Translations under genes and position numbers: made by a program
Shown: piece by piece, positions 1-8,228 of the stretch
How positions within the stretch are numbered: position 1 is the first letter of the stretch
How the letters are laid out: each line of letters begins with the position of its first letter
Notes under the pieces: model-generated
The model's database searches: none
The model's input: the letters and a program-made list of their open reading frames with translations, nothing else
Told to the model about the DNA's origin: nothing
Virus record (IMG/VR): IMGVR_UViG_3300045999_013115
Location: 1 to 25,337 of that record
Origin: a virus
Direction: 5' to 3' (one strand)
DNA: 25,337 nt

Positions 1-34
1 TTTCATTCTATTCGTATATTATTCATAGTAGTAT

Positions 35-754
35 TTAGAATTGTCTCCACAGTGAGGGGTCTAACCTACTATACTCACACTTCAAATAATCTGTTCTCAA
101 AGTTAGAGTTATATCTCCACATAAAGAAATTCTATCTTTTTTCCTTTCGTGCATTTGTACTGTTGAATGCATCATATTACTAGGAAATAAAACAACAGTT
201 CCCTCTACTGGACTCACATAATAATTATTGCAATTATACTTATTATATTTTTTTATTAAATTATACTTCCCACTAATTGTGGTTTGAAACATAAAGTCGG
301 AAACCTCATTATTATTATTTTGCTGATGCAAGCACAATTTATCTGAAGTCTCATCTGAGTTTAGGTAATAACAAAAAGATATATCACTGCAATTATGAAT
401 ATGTGTTTTTATATTAGGTAAATCGTCTTTATGAATATTGACCCAAGATTTTGTAATATGAACATTTAATAATGTATCATCAACATCAAGAATTTTTAAA
501 TATTGACGAACATTATTTGAAAGACACTCGAAAAAAATTTTATATTTTTCTTCGTGGTGTAAAAAATATCTTCCAGAATTTTCTGGAGATTGTAATTCTT
601 CTCTTGGCAAATCCTCAGCATAATGCCAATACTCACAAAGTTCTTGTTGATATTTTTCTTTGAATTCTTTGTGGCAAGGTATTTCTCCCCTATAAATTAT
701 TGTTGGGAAAATTTCATAAATCTGATGTTTTAGGTTCTCCTTTGTGTACTGCAT
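35..754 (-). CDS. 2OG-Fe(II) oxygenase-like protein
   Basis: Likely a 2-oxoglutarate/Fe(II)-dependent dioxygenase of the small phage type (2OG-FeII_Oxy_5-like). The opening FPTIIYRGEIP matches the usual start of this family, and the double-stranded beta-helix ligands are visible: H118 and H120 in THIHN, H196 in MMHSTVQ, and R208 in DRISLCGDI for 2OG binding. The open frame extends to a GTG at 766, but I chose the ATG at 754, which follows an AGGTGG ribosome site by about 7 nt. Either start overlaps the 3' end of the fibre gene by 40-50 nt, so the two are translationally linked. The substrate is unknown; a place at the end of the fibre operon suggests hydroxylation of a virion or host protein, which is inference. 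The family call is fairly secure. Confidence 0.75.
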   Translation of the reverse strand: MQYTKENLKHQIYEIFPTIIYRGEIPCHKEFKEKYQQELCEYWHYAEDLPREELQSPENSGRYFLHHEEKYKIFFECLSNNVRQYLKILDVDDTLLNVHITKSWVNIHKDDLPNIKTHIHNCSDISFCYYLNSDETSDKLCLHQQNNNNEVSDFMFQTTISGKYNLIKKYNKYNCNNYYVSPVEGTVVLFPSNMMHSTVQMHERKKDRISLCGDITLTLRTDYLKCEYSRLDPSLWRQF

Positions 755-1622
755 AATCCCAACCACCTAACGCATATTCACTATTATCGCCCGGATAATC
801 ATACGGTGTCAATCCCCTATATTCTGTTTGTAGTTTATCGTGAGTGACCCTTTCTGCGAAGACAGTGTAATGGCAATGTATTTTAGTTCCAGAGTTATTT
901 TTTACTTTGATTCTTGTTCCCCATTCTATATTTTCTTCTACATATAATTCTTGATATTGACCAATTGGAGTTAAATTTACTGTAATCGATTCCGGATAAA
1001 CCAGTTTTCTCCAGTATTCTGGAAGTTCAATAATATCAGAACCATTTAAAGTTCCTCTAATGTATGCACCAACTTCTGGTCCTTCTAAACAAATATATCT
1101 CAAACGATGTTCTTTTTTTGTTGGATGTGGAATATCAAATCCCTTTCCTGCAAGTGCTCGAATACTTTCAAGCTGTCCAGTCAACCAACCGCAATTAATT
1201 ATACCAGAGACAGTCAAAGCACCATTAACTATCGCATTAGAATTTCTTACTGTTTGTCCATTTCCAAAATCTTGAGAGTTTTTTAAATCAATTCCTTGTT
1301 TTATTTCCAAGGAATTCATAGTGACAAGTGCTCCAAAATTAGCAACGCCAGTAAAATTACTAATGGCAGGAACATTAAGATTGCCAATAATATTACTAAT
1401 TCCAGTCACTTCCAATGAAGCTGGAATAGAAGGACCCAATGGAGGTCCAATCATACAAGAAGCACGAGCAACTCCTGCCTGCGGAGTTGCTCCAACAAAT
1501 ACAGGTCCATTTAATACAGTGGTTCCTGGCAGTAATTTTTGTCCAGCAGTAGCATATGATGTGTCTATCTGACCAACAATTAATTTGTCACCAATGGTAA
1601 AAATAGAAGCAGTAGCAGCCAT
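714..1622 (-). CDS. Tail fibre-like virion protein with C-terminal conserved beta domain
   Basis: A 302-residue putative structural protein. The first 160 residues are Gly/Ala/Thr/Asn-rich with short repeated beta-strand patterns (LEVTGISNIIGNLNV, then LTVSGIINC), as in trimeric phage fibres. From about residue 165 there is a conserved domain seen in many marine phage tail proteins, marked by KGFDIPHPTKKEHRLRY, CLEGPEVGAYIRG, ELPEYW and SITVNLTPIGQ. It lies 4 nt after the spike gene and overlaps the oxygenase gene, so it is in the late baseplate operon. A host-contact or short-fibre role is inferred from composition and place; no receptor specificity can be read. It has no T4 gp12 or gp37 signature that I recognise. 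Confidence 0.65.
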   Translation of the reverse strand: MAATASIFTIGDKLIVGQIDTSYATAGQKLLPGTTVLNGPVFVGATPQAGVARASCMIGPPLGPSIPASLEVTGISNIIGNLNVPAISNFTGVANFGALVTMNSLEIKQGIDLKNSQDFGNGQTVRNSNAIVNGALTVSGIINCGWLTGQLESIRALAGKGFDIPHPTKKEHRLRYICLEGPEVGAYIRGTLNGSDIIELPEYWRKLVYPESITVNLTPIGQYQELYVEENIEWGTRIKVKNNSGTKIHCHYTVFAERVTHDKLQTEYRGLTPYDYPGDNSEYALGGWDYAVHKGEPKTSDL

Positions 1623-1626
1623 AAGT

Positions 1627-2205
1627 TTATGGTAAGTAAAGTTTTAAATATTTTTCAAATTTCCCCAAAATACTTAATAGTGCTCCAATAAAAGATCCCT
1701 TTTTGGAATCAGTAATTGTCCCCATTGACGCCTGAACACCACCAACTACTTCTGAAAATTCTCCCATCATAGATGCTTGAGAGTTAGCGGCAATATCAAC
1801 ATTTGTTCCAACAACTTTTGTAGATGGAGCATCTGTTTGAATTATTTTATTAGATTTTAATGTAATTTCACCACTACCATCTTCTGCAACAATTCTTATA
1901 TTTTTTGCAATTAATGTAATTTGACCACCAGGAGCACGAATTTCTATGTCTCCATTTTTTGCATATATGACTTTTGCTGGTTCTTTATCGGTACATTTTG
2001 CTCCGACAACTTCTAATGAAGTTCTTGGAGTTGTTTCTATTTTATCCCCATCATCGCACAAAAATATAGACTGAACATCATTTGTTGGTCCGCCATTAGT
2101 TGCAACCCCCCATTCTACGGTCTTTCCAAAAGTTTTGGATTCAACTCCACCATAAACTTTATAATTTTTATGAACTTCTAAATCCCTTCTTTGTTGTTCG
2201 CTCAT
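1627..2205 (-). CDS. Baseplate central spike beta-helix protein (gp5 C-terminal-like)
   Basis: A 192-residue protein whose middle (about 80-150) is a run of short alternating polar/hydrophobic strands such as NGDIEIRAPGGQITLIAKN, GEITLKSNK and VVGTNVDIAANSQ. This resembles the triple-stranded beta-helix of the T4 gp5 C-terminal needle and the VgrG/gpV spike. The C-terminus (SFIGALLSILGKFEKYLKLYLP region) is hydrophobic and amphipathic. The start ATG overlaps the stop of the gp5-like gene (ATGA), consistent with a 1:1 partner. I infer that it supplies the membrane-piercing needle that in T4 is part of gp5 itself. A separate small structural protein is the alternative. Confidence 0.6.
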   Translation of the reverse strand: MSEQQRRDLEVHKNYKVYGGVESKTFGKTVEWGVATNGGPTNDVQSIFLCDDGDKIETTPRTSLEVVGAKCTDKEPAKVIYAKNGDIEIRAPGGQITLIAKNIRIVAEDGSGEITLKSNKIIQTDAPSTKVVGTNVDIAANSQASMMGEFSEVVGGVQASMGTITDSKKGSFIGALLSILGKFEKYLKLYLP

Positions 2206-4985
2206 ATGCAGTCAATTACACTTAGGTTGCCACTTCTGTTAATAATTCTTGGAGATGTCTTATATTTTCTTTTCAATTCTGTCAGAGGGAAAACAGCAGC
2301 GCCTTCTCCCGTCAATGTATTTATAGATAAAATGGGATTGCGTGAAAAACTGTTATTGACAGTGAATGGATACCTAGGATCTGGTTCGGCTCCAATTATT
2401 GAACCCCTATCGGTAATTATTGGAATAAAGGTAGATATTCCACCAACAACAATTCTATCCCCAGAAGTATATCCAATTCCTGGAGATGATACTATAATAT
2501 CAGTGACAATTACTTCTATTTCGTCTGATATTAGTCCAGGATCTCCTATATTAATAATAGTAGAACCAACTCCAATGTTAATGTCAGTTCCAATTCCTGG
2601 TGGAATTACATCATAAATTATTCCCTGGATGGATGGGATATTAGTATCAAGTCCCACATTAATTCCCTGTATCCCAATAGAAGTTGCACCAATTCCAGTA
2701 ATTCCTTGAGAACCAACAATATTGCCAATTCCTTGAATTCCTTGAATTCCCATATCTCCTGCTATTCCTTGGATTCCTTGCAATCTTATTGAATCTCCTA
2801 TGGTTTCTTGTAGACCTTGAATTCCTTGAGTTGGAATTATTGCAGGCACAGGAGTTCCTGGAGGAGATTCTGGAAGAGTTGTTGGAATAATAGTAGTTGG
2901 TAAACTGGTATCATTTACCATCACAATTGTTCTTGCGACATAATTTGAATTACTATCGTATAAATTAAATTCTACAATGTCAATTCCTTCTGGAGAATCA
3001 TCGTTAAATGGACGTAATTGTAAATTAAATCTTCCTTCAGAATTTAAAGTTATTTGTCCCGAAAGATCTACGCCATCACGTTCAGATTCTTCCAGTCCTA
3101 AAATTTCATATCTCACTTTATATGAATTTTGATCTTGTAAATTATACCCCTGAACAGTGAATGTTACAATTTCTCCTTCTCTTATTGAGTATCTATCCGC
3201 ATAAACAACATAAAATGGAACAAGAGCAATTGAACTATAATCATCTTGTGCATATCCAGATCCTGGTGCTATCACTAGAATTGCTTGCACAGATTCTTCA
3301 ACAACCACAGCTTGCAGTCTTGCCCCCTTTCCGCAATTTGATTTATCCTTTATTCTAACACTAGGGGTACTTTTAAATCCATATCCTCCATCTAAAACAG
3401 ATACAGCAATTATTTCACCACCAGAAGATACAATGGGAATAGCAGAAACTCCCATTCCTCCACCACCAATTACAGAAAGTGTTGGGGGACGACATGTACG
3501 TGCGCGGACACCTAAAGGTGGATCACCATTAACTACCTCTTGTGAGCAAGACGGAAAATAACCATCACCAAAACCATATACAGATAAGTATGAAACTGCT
3601 TCGTCTACTCCACCATTAAACGTTTTTAGGACATTCATATTGTCCAAAACTCTCGACCAACTTTCCCCATTCGATTCTGAAGGTCCAAAATTCATAGACC
3701 ACTCAGATGGTGTCTCGCATTTTAGCGCATCGCAACCAATAAAACTAATAATTTTGTTTGCAATTGAAGATGCCTTTGATAAAACATCGGATATTTTATC
3801 AAGACCACCAGTTAACCATTCAATTCCAGAAAATATTGGAGCGAGAAGATCATCAAGTAATTCTGTGACCTTATTTAAAAGTGCTCCAATCCATTCTTCG
3901 GCAGCACATAAAGGTACGCTAACTGCTCTACCAATTAACCCCAAGAGCATATCTTCAATAAAATCAGACAATTCATCCAATAATTTTTCAAATAAACAAA
4001 AAATTAAATTTAAAATATTTTTAGTTGCTTCACCAACTGTAGGCACTTGAGGTTCTGGTAAAATTAAAGCAATAAATTCTCTAAACAATTTGGAGACCAA
4101 ACCCATTATAGTTGATCTCATTATGTTTAACATGCCTTTCAATAAACCAGCTATTTTAGAAGCAGCTGACTTAATCTGATTCCCAATATCAACTACAGTA
4201 TTTAAAACTGGATCAATATAAGTGTTTCTAAACTTTTGAAGTCCATTAACAAAAGCAACAAAATCTTGAAGAACCTGTGTTATTTTTCCAATTGAATTAT
4301 TGGAGCATCCATTTTCTCGTTGTATTGTAATGGATAAACTTTCTTTAAGAGCAGCATTTAACGCAGAATCTTCATCAAATATTTGATCGGCAGAAGGATC
4401 ACTTGGAGGTAAATCCTGACTAATTGGTGATGGTCCATCATCAGAAGGTTGCACACCAACAATTGCCGGTGGAGAAGAAGGACGACTTGCTTCTCCTTGA
4501 GTTCCTTTATTCGTTCCTCTTCTTTGAGTTTCTTTTATAGCCATATTACCTTGATGTCCGGTAAATGGTCTAAATTGAGAACTTTTTTCTTGATTTATGA
4601 GTTCTGGCGTGATTAAACTTTGTGTACTTTTATTTCTAAAAATTAATCCAACAACAACTGGTTGCTGTGCGTCATCACCATCTAAGAAAAATCCAAAGGC
4701 AGTTTCTCCACCAACTAAATTGTGGCTTTTTCCTAATCCACCCTGAGAGGTTCCATCAACTGGATCCACCATCACATGTGCCCAAGGTAAATCCTGGTCT
4801 GGTAAAATGTCACCATCAAAGGTGTGATAACCAATAATTCTAACTTTACATCTATAAGCCCACCCTTCCGAATCTATTTCGGATCTTTCATCTCTCCAAA
4901 CGGATGGGGGTGCAATTTGCCCAATCCACCATATAAATCCATCTTTTCCTATAAAATTTGATTTTAATAAAGATTCTTCTATCAT
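2202..4985 (-). CDS. gp5-like baseplate hub protein: OB-fold, no lysozyme domain, collagen-like segment
   Basis: A 927-residue virion protein. Residues 1-125 look like the OB-fold of T4 gp5 (GWAYRCKVRIIGYHTFDGDI, then DLPWAHVMVDPVDGTSQGG, GETAFGFFLDGDDAQQPVVVG). Residues 205-420 are largely amphipathic helix with few charged breaks. Residues 500-585 hold two Gly-Tyr-Gly beta motifs (DGGYGFKSTPSVRI and PGSGYAQDD). Residues 595-695 look like a Calx-beta or Ig-like strand domain. Residues 720-776 carry collagen-like G-x-y triplets rich in GIQ. No T4-type lysozyme domain is visible; cell-wall hydrolases sit in two upstream genes instead. It overlaps cp12 upstream and the spike gene downstream by 1-4 nt. 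The hub role is fairly sure; the added domains are not assigned. Confidence 0.72.
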   Translation of the reverse strand: MIEESLLKSNFIGKDGFIWWIGQIAPPSVWRDERSEIDSEGWAYRCKVRIIGYHTFDGDILPDQDLPWAHVMVDPVDGTSQGGLGKSHNLVGGETAFGFFLDGDDAQQPVVVGLIFRNKSTQSLITPELINQEKSSQFRPFTGHQGNMAIKETQRRGTNKGTQGEASRPSSPPAIVGVQPSDDGPSPISQDLPPSDPSADQIFDEDSALNAALKESLSITIQRENGCSNNSIGKITQVLQDFVAFVNGLQKFRNTYIDPVLNTVVDIGNQIKSAASKIAGLLKGMLNIMRSTIMGLVSKLFREFIALILPEPQVPTVGEATKNILNLIFCLFEKLLDELSDFIEDMLLGLIGRAVSVPLCAAEEWIGALLNKVTELLDDLLAPIFSGIEWLTGGLDKISDVLSKASSIANKIISFIGCDALKCETPSEWSMNFGPSESNGESWSRVLDNMNVLKTFNGGVDEAVSYLSVYGFGDGYFPSCSQEVVNGDPPLGVRARTCRPPTLSVIGGGGMGVSAIPIVSSGGEIIAVSVLDGGYGFKSTPSVRIKDKSNCGKGARLQAVVVEESVQAILVIAPGSGYAQDDYSSIALVPFYVVYADRYSIREGEIVTFTVQGYNLQDQNSYKVRYEILGLEESERDGVDLSGQITLNSEGRFNLQLRPFNDDSPEGIDIVEFNLYDSNSNYVARTIVMVNDTSLPTTIIPTTLPESPPGTPVPAIIPTQGIQGLQETIGDSIRLQGIQGIAGDMGIQGIQGIGNIVGSQGITGIGATSIGIQGINVGLDTNIPSIQGIIYDVIPPGIGTDINIGVGSTIINIGDPGLISDEIEVIVTDIIVSSPGIGYTSGDRIVVGGISTFIPIITDRGSIIGAEPDPRYPFTVNNSFSRNPILSINTLTGEGAAVFPLTELKRKYKTSPRIINRSGNLSVIDCI
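2318..2325 (-). promoter_or_regulatory. Late-promoter-like TATAAATA inside the gp5-like gene
   Basis: On the minus strand this reads TATAAATA, identical to the T4 late promoter box. It lies within the coding sequence, 113 nt before the start of the spike gene, and could give extra late transcription of spike, fibre and oxygenase genes. In AT-rich DNA a chance match is possible. Confidence 0.35.
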
Positions 4986-5206
4986 CAGTCTTCGTACACC
5001 CTACACTCTAATGCATCTGGATTTTTATCGCAAAATAATTCCAATGAAGTTGGATCATGCTCATCATTTGGATGATTTCTTTTATATGATTCTAATGATT
5101 CTAGTTCATCTTCAGTATGTCTACGTGCTTGAGCGGAAATAAGTGGATCATCTAAAATCATTTTATCTTTTTCAATATGCTCATCTATTGTCTTTTTATT
5201 TTCCAT
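4985..5206 (-). CDS. cp12: CP12, Calvin-cycle inhibitor
   Basis: CP12 is a small disordered protein that binds phosphoribulokinase and glyceraldehyde-3-phosphate dehydrogenase and switches off the Calvin cycle; it is a known cyanophage auxiliary metabolic gene. This 73-residue protein has the diagnostic C-terminus, SLELFCDKNPDALECRVYED, with C59 and C68 forming the CX8C pair that makes the regulatory disulfide. An acidic helix (DELESLESYKRNHPNDEHD) precedes it. The N-terminal Cys pair of plant CP12 is absent, as in picocyanobacterial forms. GGAG lies 6 nt before the ATG. It sits between the gp27-like and gp5-like hub genes, 17 nt after the former and coupled by TGATG to the latter, so it should be made with late virion proteins. 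The call is strong. Confidence 0.9.
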   Translation of the reverse strand: MENKKTIDEHIEKDKMILDDPLISAQARRHTEDELESLESYKRNHPNDEHDPTSLELFCDKNPDALECRVYED

Positions 5207-5223
5207 TTTTTGCTCCAGTTTAA

Positions 5224-6489
5224 TTAATTTCCAGAAAGACCATAACTATCCCTCAAGAGTCTTAGACTAGTTATACAAGTTCCACCCTCAAAATGATGTC
5301 TCAATTCTTTAATTAAATAATATCCACTTTGTTGTTCATCAGATTCCTTATTGTCGTTTCTAGATACTCTAGGAAATTCTGCTTCTAAGATGTCTCCAAC
5401 CTTTAGGGTTATATTGCACGGTACAACGATATTTAGAGATTGAGAAAACAATATATTATATCTTGAATATGATTTTGCCATATCAGCAACATCTCTACCA
5501 GAATCTGCGTTAATTTCATTACTTGGGGTAACTCCACTATCAGAGACTCTAAACATTATTCTAGATATTGCTTTTTCTAGACCTTCTAAAATAGGTATTT
5601 CCGAGTCTGCTCCTAATTTGTTATTTACCTGCTCTTTCAAAAAATAATCAAATTCTTGAAGAGTATGGTTATAGAAATCTGCAAAATAAGTTCTATTTGC
5701 ATAAGTACCGACTCGTAAAGATTTCACTAAATCAATATTTTTATCAAATGTATAATTTATTATTTTGAATTCATTTAGTACTCTTGCTTCCTCTTGTCCG
5801 TCCCCATAAGTATATTTTTTTATTTGTTGAGATGTAGAAGATGATGTTAAACTATCTATACTCTTAAAATTAAATCCTTCTATATTCTCATAAAAAAGAT
5901 AACCACCAACTCCTCTTGCTTCTTTTCCTGAAGTTCCTCCAGTAATAGCAGGCATAGCTTTTGGGCATAACCATGTGAGAATATGGAATGGTTTTTTATA
6001 ATTTCCTATGAACGTATATGAATTTCCAGTTTGTTCAATATTTTCTTCAGAATAATTTTCTGTATTTAAAACATTTTTTAATATATCCTCAACTGTGTTT
6101 TTTATATTTCCATTATATCTTTTTTGACATCTACTAGTTTCATTAGATAAAAGTTCTCTTGGCACTAAATGTAAAGTAATCATTTCACTAGTGCTATCTT
6201 GAACTATTGAACTAACTTTATTGACATATAAAGTTCTTTCTTCTTCAAAATCAAATTCACCAAAAAGAGTACTAAAACCAAAAGCAACTCTTTCCCCACC
6301 ACGAATGGGAAGATTGTGCAAAATGGAACTACTATTCATCAAAGTTGCAATTACTGTTATACATGGAGATAAAATATCTTCATAATAATCAACAGATAAA
6401 ATAGAGTTAGTTAGATCAACTGTATTTTCTTGATCCAATGATTCTATTAAAAAATATTTTGGTTTATATGAATTAAGAGATATTGACAT
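5224..6489 (-). CDS. Baseplate hub protein (gp27-like)
   Basis: A 421-residue protein in the position of a contractile-tail hub subunit. The N-terminus (LTNSILSVDYYEDILSPC, then IRGGERVAFGFSTLFGEF) resembles the start of gp27/gpD-type hub proteins, which form the trimeric ring between tail tube and spike. The C-terminal part has strand-rich text (NIVVPCNITLKVGDILEAEF, SGYYLIKELRHHFEGG) typical of the tube-like domain of this fold. It shares one base with the M23 gene stop/start and is followed by cp12 and then the gp5-like partner. Gene order and features support gp27; direct identity with T4 gp27 is low by eye. Confidence 0.62.
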   Translation of the reverse strand: MSISLNSYKPKYFLIESLDQENTVDLTNSILSVDYYEDILSPCITVIATLMNSSSILHNLPIRGGERVAFGFSTLFGEFDFEEERTLYVNKVSSIVQDSTSEMITLHLVPRELLSNETSRCQKRYNGNIKNTVEDILKNVLNTENYSEENIEQTGNSYTFIGNYKKPFHILTWLCPKAMPAITGGTSGKEARGVGGYLFYENIEGFNFKSIDSLTSSSTSQQIKKYTYGDGQEEARVLNEFKIINYTFDKNIDLVKSLRVGTYANRTYFADFYNHTLQEFDYFLKEQVNNKLGADSEIPILEGLEKAISRIMFRVSDSGVTPSNEINADSGRDVADMAKSYSRYNILFSQSLNIVVPCNITLKVGDILEAEFPRVSRNDNKESDEQQSGYYLIKELRHHFEGGTCITSLRLLRDSYGLSGN

Positions 6490-8228
6490 TAGGATGCTGA
6501 AAGATTTGTAAGTAGCATAGTCTTAATTAATTCAGATGTTATTTCCCCAGGTGATGGTGGCATAATAGCAATAGTAGATTCCTTTGAACCTCCCCCTCCA
6601 GAAATAACTACTGGTCTTTGTTGAGAGTTAGATCCAACAGATATTGGGATAATAGTAGTTATTGATTGTGCTTGATTATATGTAGGATAGTATTGGATTG
6701 TATTTACTTTTTGTGGAATATAATTTTGATTTGATTGTGGAACAATTAACTGAGATGTATCACTTTTGATGGTATTAGTGGAAATATTTTCCTGAGAAGA
6801 ATTTGGAGAAATATTTTGAGATATCATTTGATTTTTATTTTGTGGAGTATTTCCCTTTATTTGACTTTGGTTATTTTCTTGTTGTTGGTAATTTGTAGAT
6901 ACATCTCCGAGTTTCTGTGCTACATCATTAGGTTTTCTTGGTTTGACTGAGACTTTGCCACCATATCTGAAATATTTTGAAGCAGCGGACCTACCATCAA
7001 CTGGTTTTGTTCCTGGTCCACCAGGTCTATATTCAAAGTGAATGTGTGGTCCAGTAGATCTTCCAGTGCTTCCTTGATTGCCTATAACTGTCCCCGCTTC
7101 AATTCGTTGACCCTTTTTGACATTGACTTTACTCAAGTGTCCATAAAATGTTTCTGCTCCATCCGTATGATGGACAGCAACCCAATTTCCATACCCACCT
7201 TCATAACCACTATCAACAACTCCCGGTTGCAATACAGTAACTGGTGAATTTTGATTAGGATGAGCAAAATCAACTCCACTATGGAGTTGATACCTACCAG
7301 TTTTTGGATTAACTCTCATTCCAAATCCAGAAGTAAAATGAGGTGCTGGTGAATCTCCACCTTCTGCAGTGTAAATTTCACTTACTTGGTCAACAGATGG
7401 CTCTTCCTCAATGTATTCTGTTTTCACTTCTCCACTAACATCTTCCATTGGTGCTTCACCTTGTTCTGACATTGAACCAAAAAGACCTTGAGATACCCCT
7501 GCTTCAAATTTTTCCACTGCAGAACCAAACCTATTAATTACTTCACTAAATGATGAACCACCAGATACTAAAGATTTTTGCTTTATTTCTTGTTCCTTTA
7601 GTTTTTGTTTTTGCTTTCCTGATATTCCTTCACCCAATTCCATGGCTCTATCTGCTACATATCCACCAAGGAATCCTCCAGCCATACTACCAAGGACAAA
7701 TCCAAGTCCAGGGACTGGTATCAATGCCTGTCCAATTGCTCCACCAAGCAAACTACCAGCAAGAGAACCACCAGCACCTGCTGCTGCTTTTCCTACAGAT
7801 TCACCTTCTTGAAGACCAGTGGCAAAATCCAATCCAGCAAAGAGAGCGTTAGCAACACCAAGTGCTCTAACTCCTCCCAATTTCAACTTTGGACCCTTTA
7901 CAACTGGTTTTGGTGGTTTAACCTCCTTTGGTTGCCTTGATGGGAAAAAATTCCCTAGAAATCCAGCAACATCTAATGCACCACCTGCTAAAGAAGTAAG
8001 TAAATTAGTTGGTTTTCCAAAAGTAGATGCAATGTTTAATTTTGCAAGTGCTTTTATTTTTTTATCAGATGGAAGTTTTTCTTTTTCTAACTGTAATTGT
8101 TGAATCTCTAAAAACTGTAAAAATCCAGAAAAATCACTTTGCAATTTGTTTGCCATCTTTGCAGATGCACCCAAATTACCTATACGATTAAATGCAGTAA
8201 TTAGTGGAGAAGATACTTGTTTTGCCAT
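6489..8228 (-). CDS. Virion protein with M23 (LytM-type) zinc endopeptidase domain
   Basis: A 579-residue protein. Residues about 295-410 form an M23 peptidase that would cut peptidoglycan cross-bridges: SGFGMRVNPKTGRYQLHSGVD supplies the zinc ligands H316 and D320, FYGHLS gives H364, and STGPHIHFEY gives H395 and the ligand H397, so all active-site residues are present. Residues 147-192 are a Gly/Ala-rich hydrophobic stretch like a glycine zipper, which may insert into membrane. The C-terminal 170 residues are Asn/Gln/Ser-rich and probably disordered. It lies between the tail-lysozyme gene and the gp27-like gene with start/stop overlaps, so it is very likely in the baseplate or tail. I infer a role in local wall digestion at DNA entry. 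Confidence 0.8.
   Translation of the reverse strand: MAKQVSSPLITAFNRIGNLGASAKMANKLQSDFSGFLQFLEIQQLQLEKEKLPSDKKIKALAKLNIASTFGKPTNLLTSLAGGALDVAGFLGNFFPSRQPKEVKPPKPVVKGPKLKLGGVRALGVANALFAGLDFATGLQEGESVGKAAAGAGGSLAGSLLGGAIGQALIPVPGLGFVLGSMAGGFLGGYVADRAMELGEGISGKQKQKLKEQEIKQKSLVSGGSSFSEVINRFGSAVEKFEAGVSQGLFGSMSEQGEAPMEDVSGEVKTEYIEEEPSVDQVSEIYTAEGGDSPAPHFTSGFGMRVNPKTGRYQLHSGVDFAHPNQNSPVTVLQPGVVDSGYEGGYGNWVAVHHTDGAETFYGHLSKVNVKKGQRIEAGTVIGNQGSTGRSTGPHIHFEYRPGGPGTKPVDGRSAASKYFRYGGKVSVKPRKPNDVAQKLGDVSTNYQQQENNQSQIKGNTPQNKNQMISQNISPNSSQENISTNTIKSDTSQLIVPQSNQNYIPQKVNTIQYYPTYNQAQSITTIIPISVGSNSQQRPVVISGGGGSKESTIAIMPPSPGEITSELIKTMLLTNLSAS

Noticed and set aside
1-34. Possible terminator or gene start left of the oxygenase gene
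   Set aside because: Only 34 nt are visible; no hairpin, and the one ATG on the minus strand meets a stop within a few codons.
2191-2616. Plus-strand 141-codon open frame
   Set aside because: It lies antisense within the gp5-like gene, has Ile/Pro-rich low-complexity text from the GIQ repeats, and no ribosome site or neighbours in the same direction.
3640-4050. Plus-strand 136-codon open frame
   Set aside because: Antisense shadow of the helical region of the gp5-like gene; no recognisable domain.
7550-8103. Two plus-strand open frames of 94-100 codons
   Set aside because: Antisense to the M23 gene; the text is biased by the Gly/Ala repeats of the real frame.
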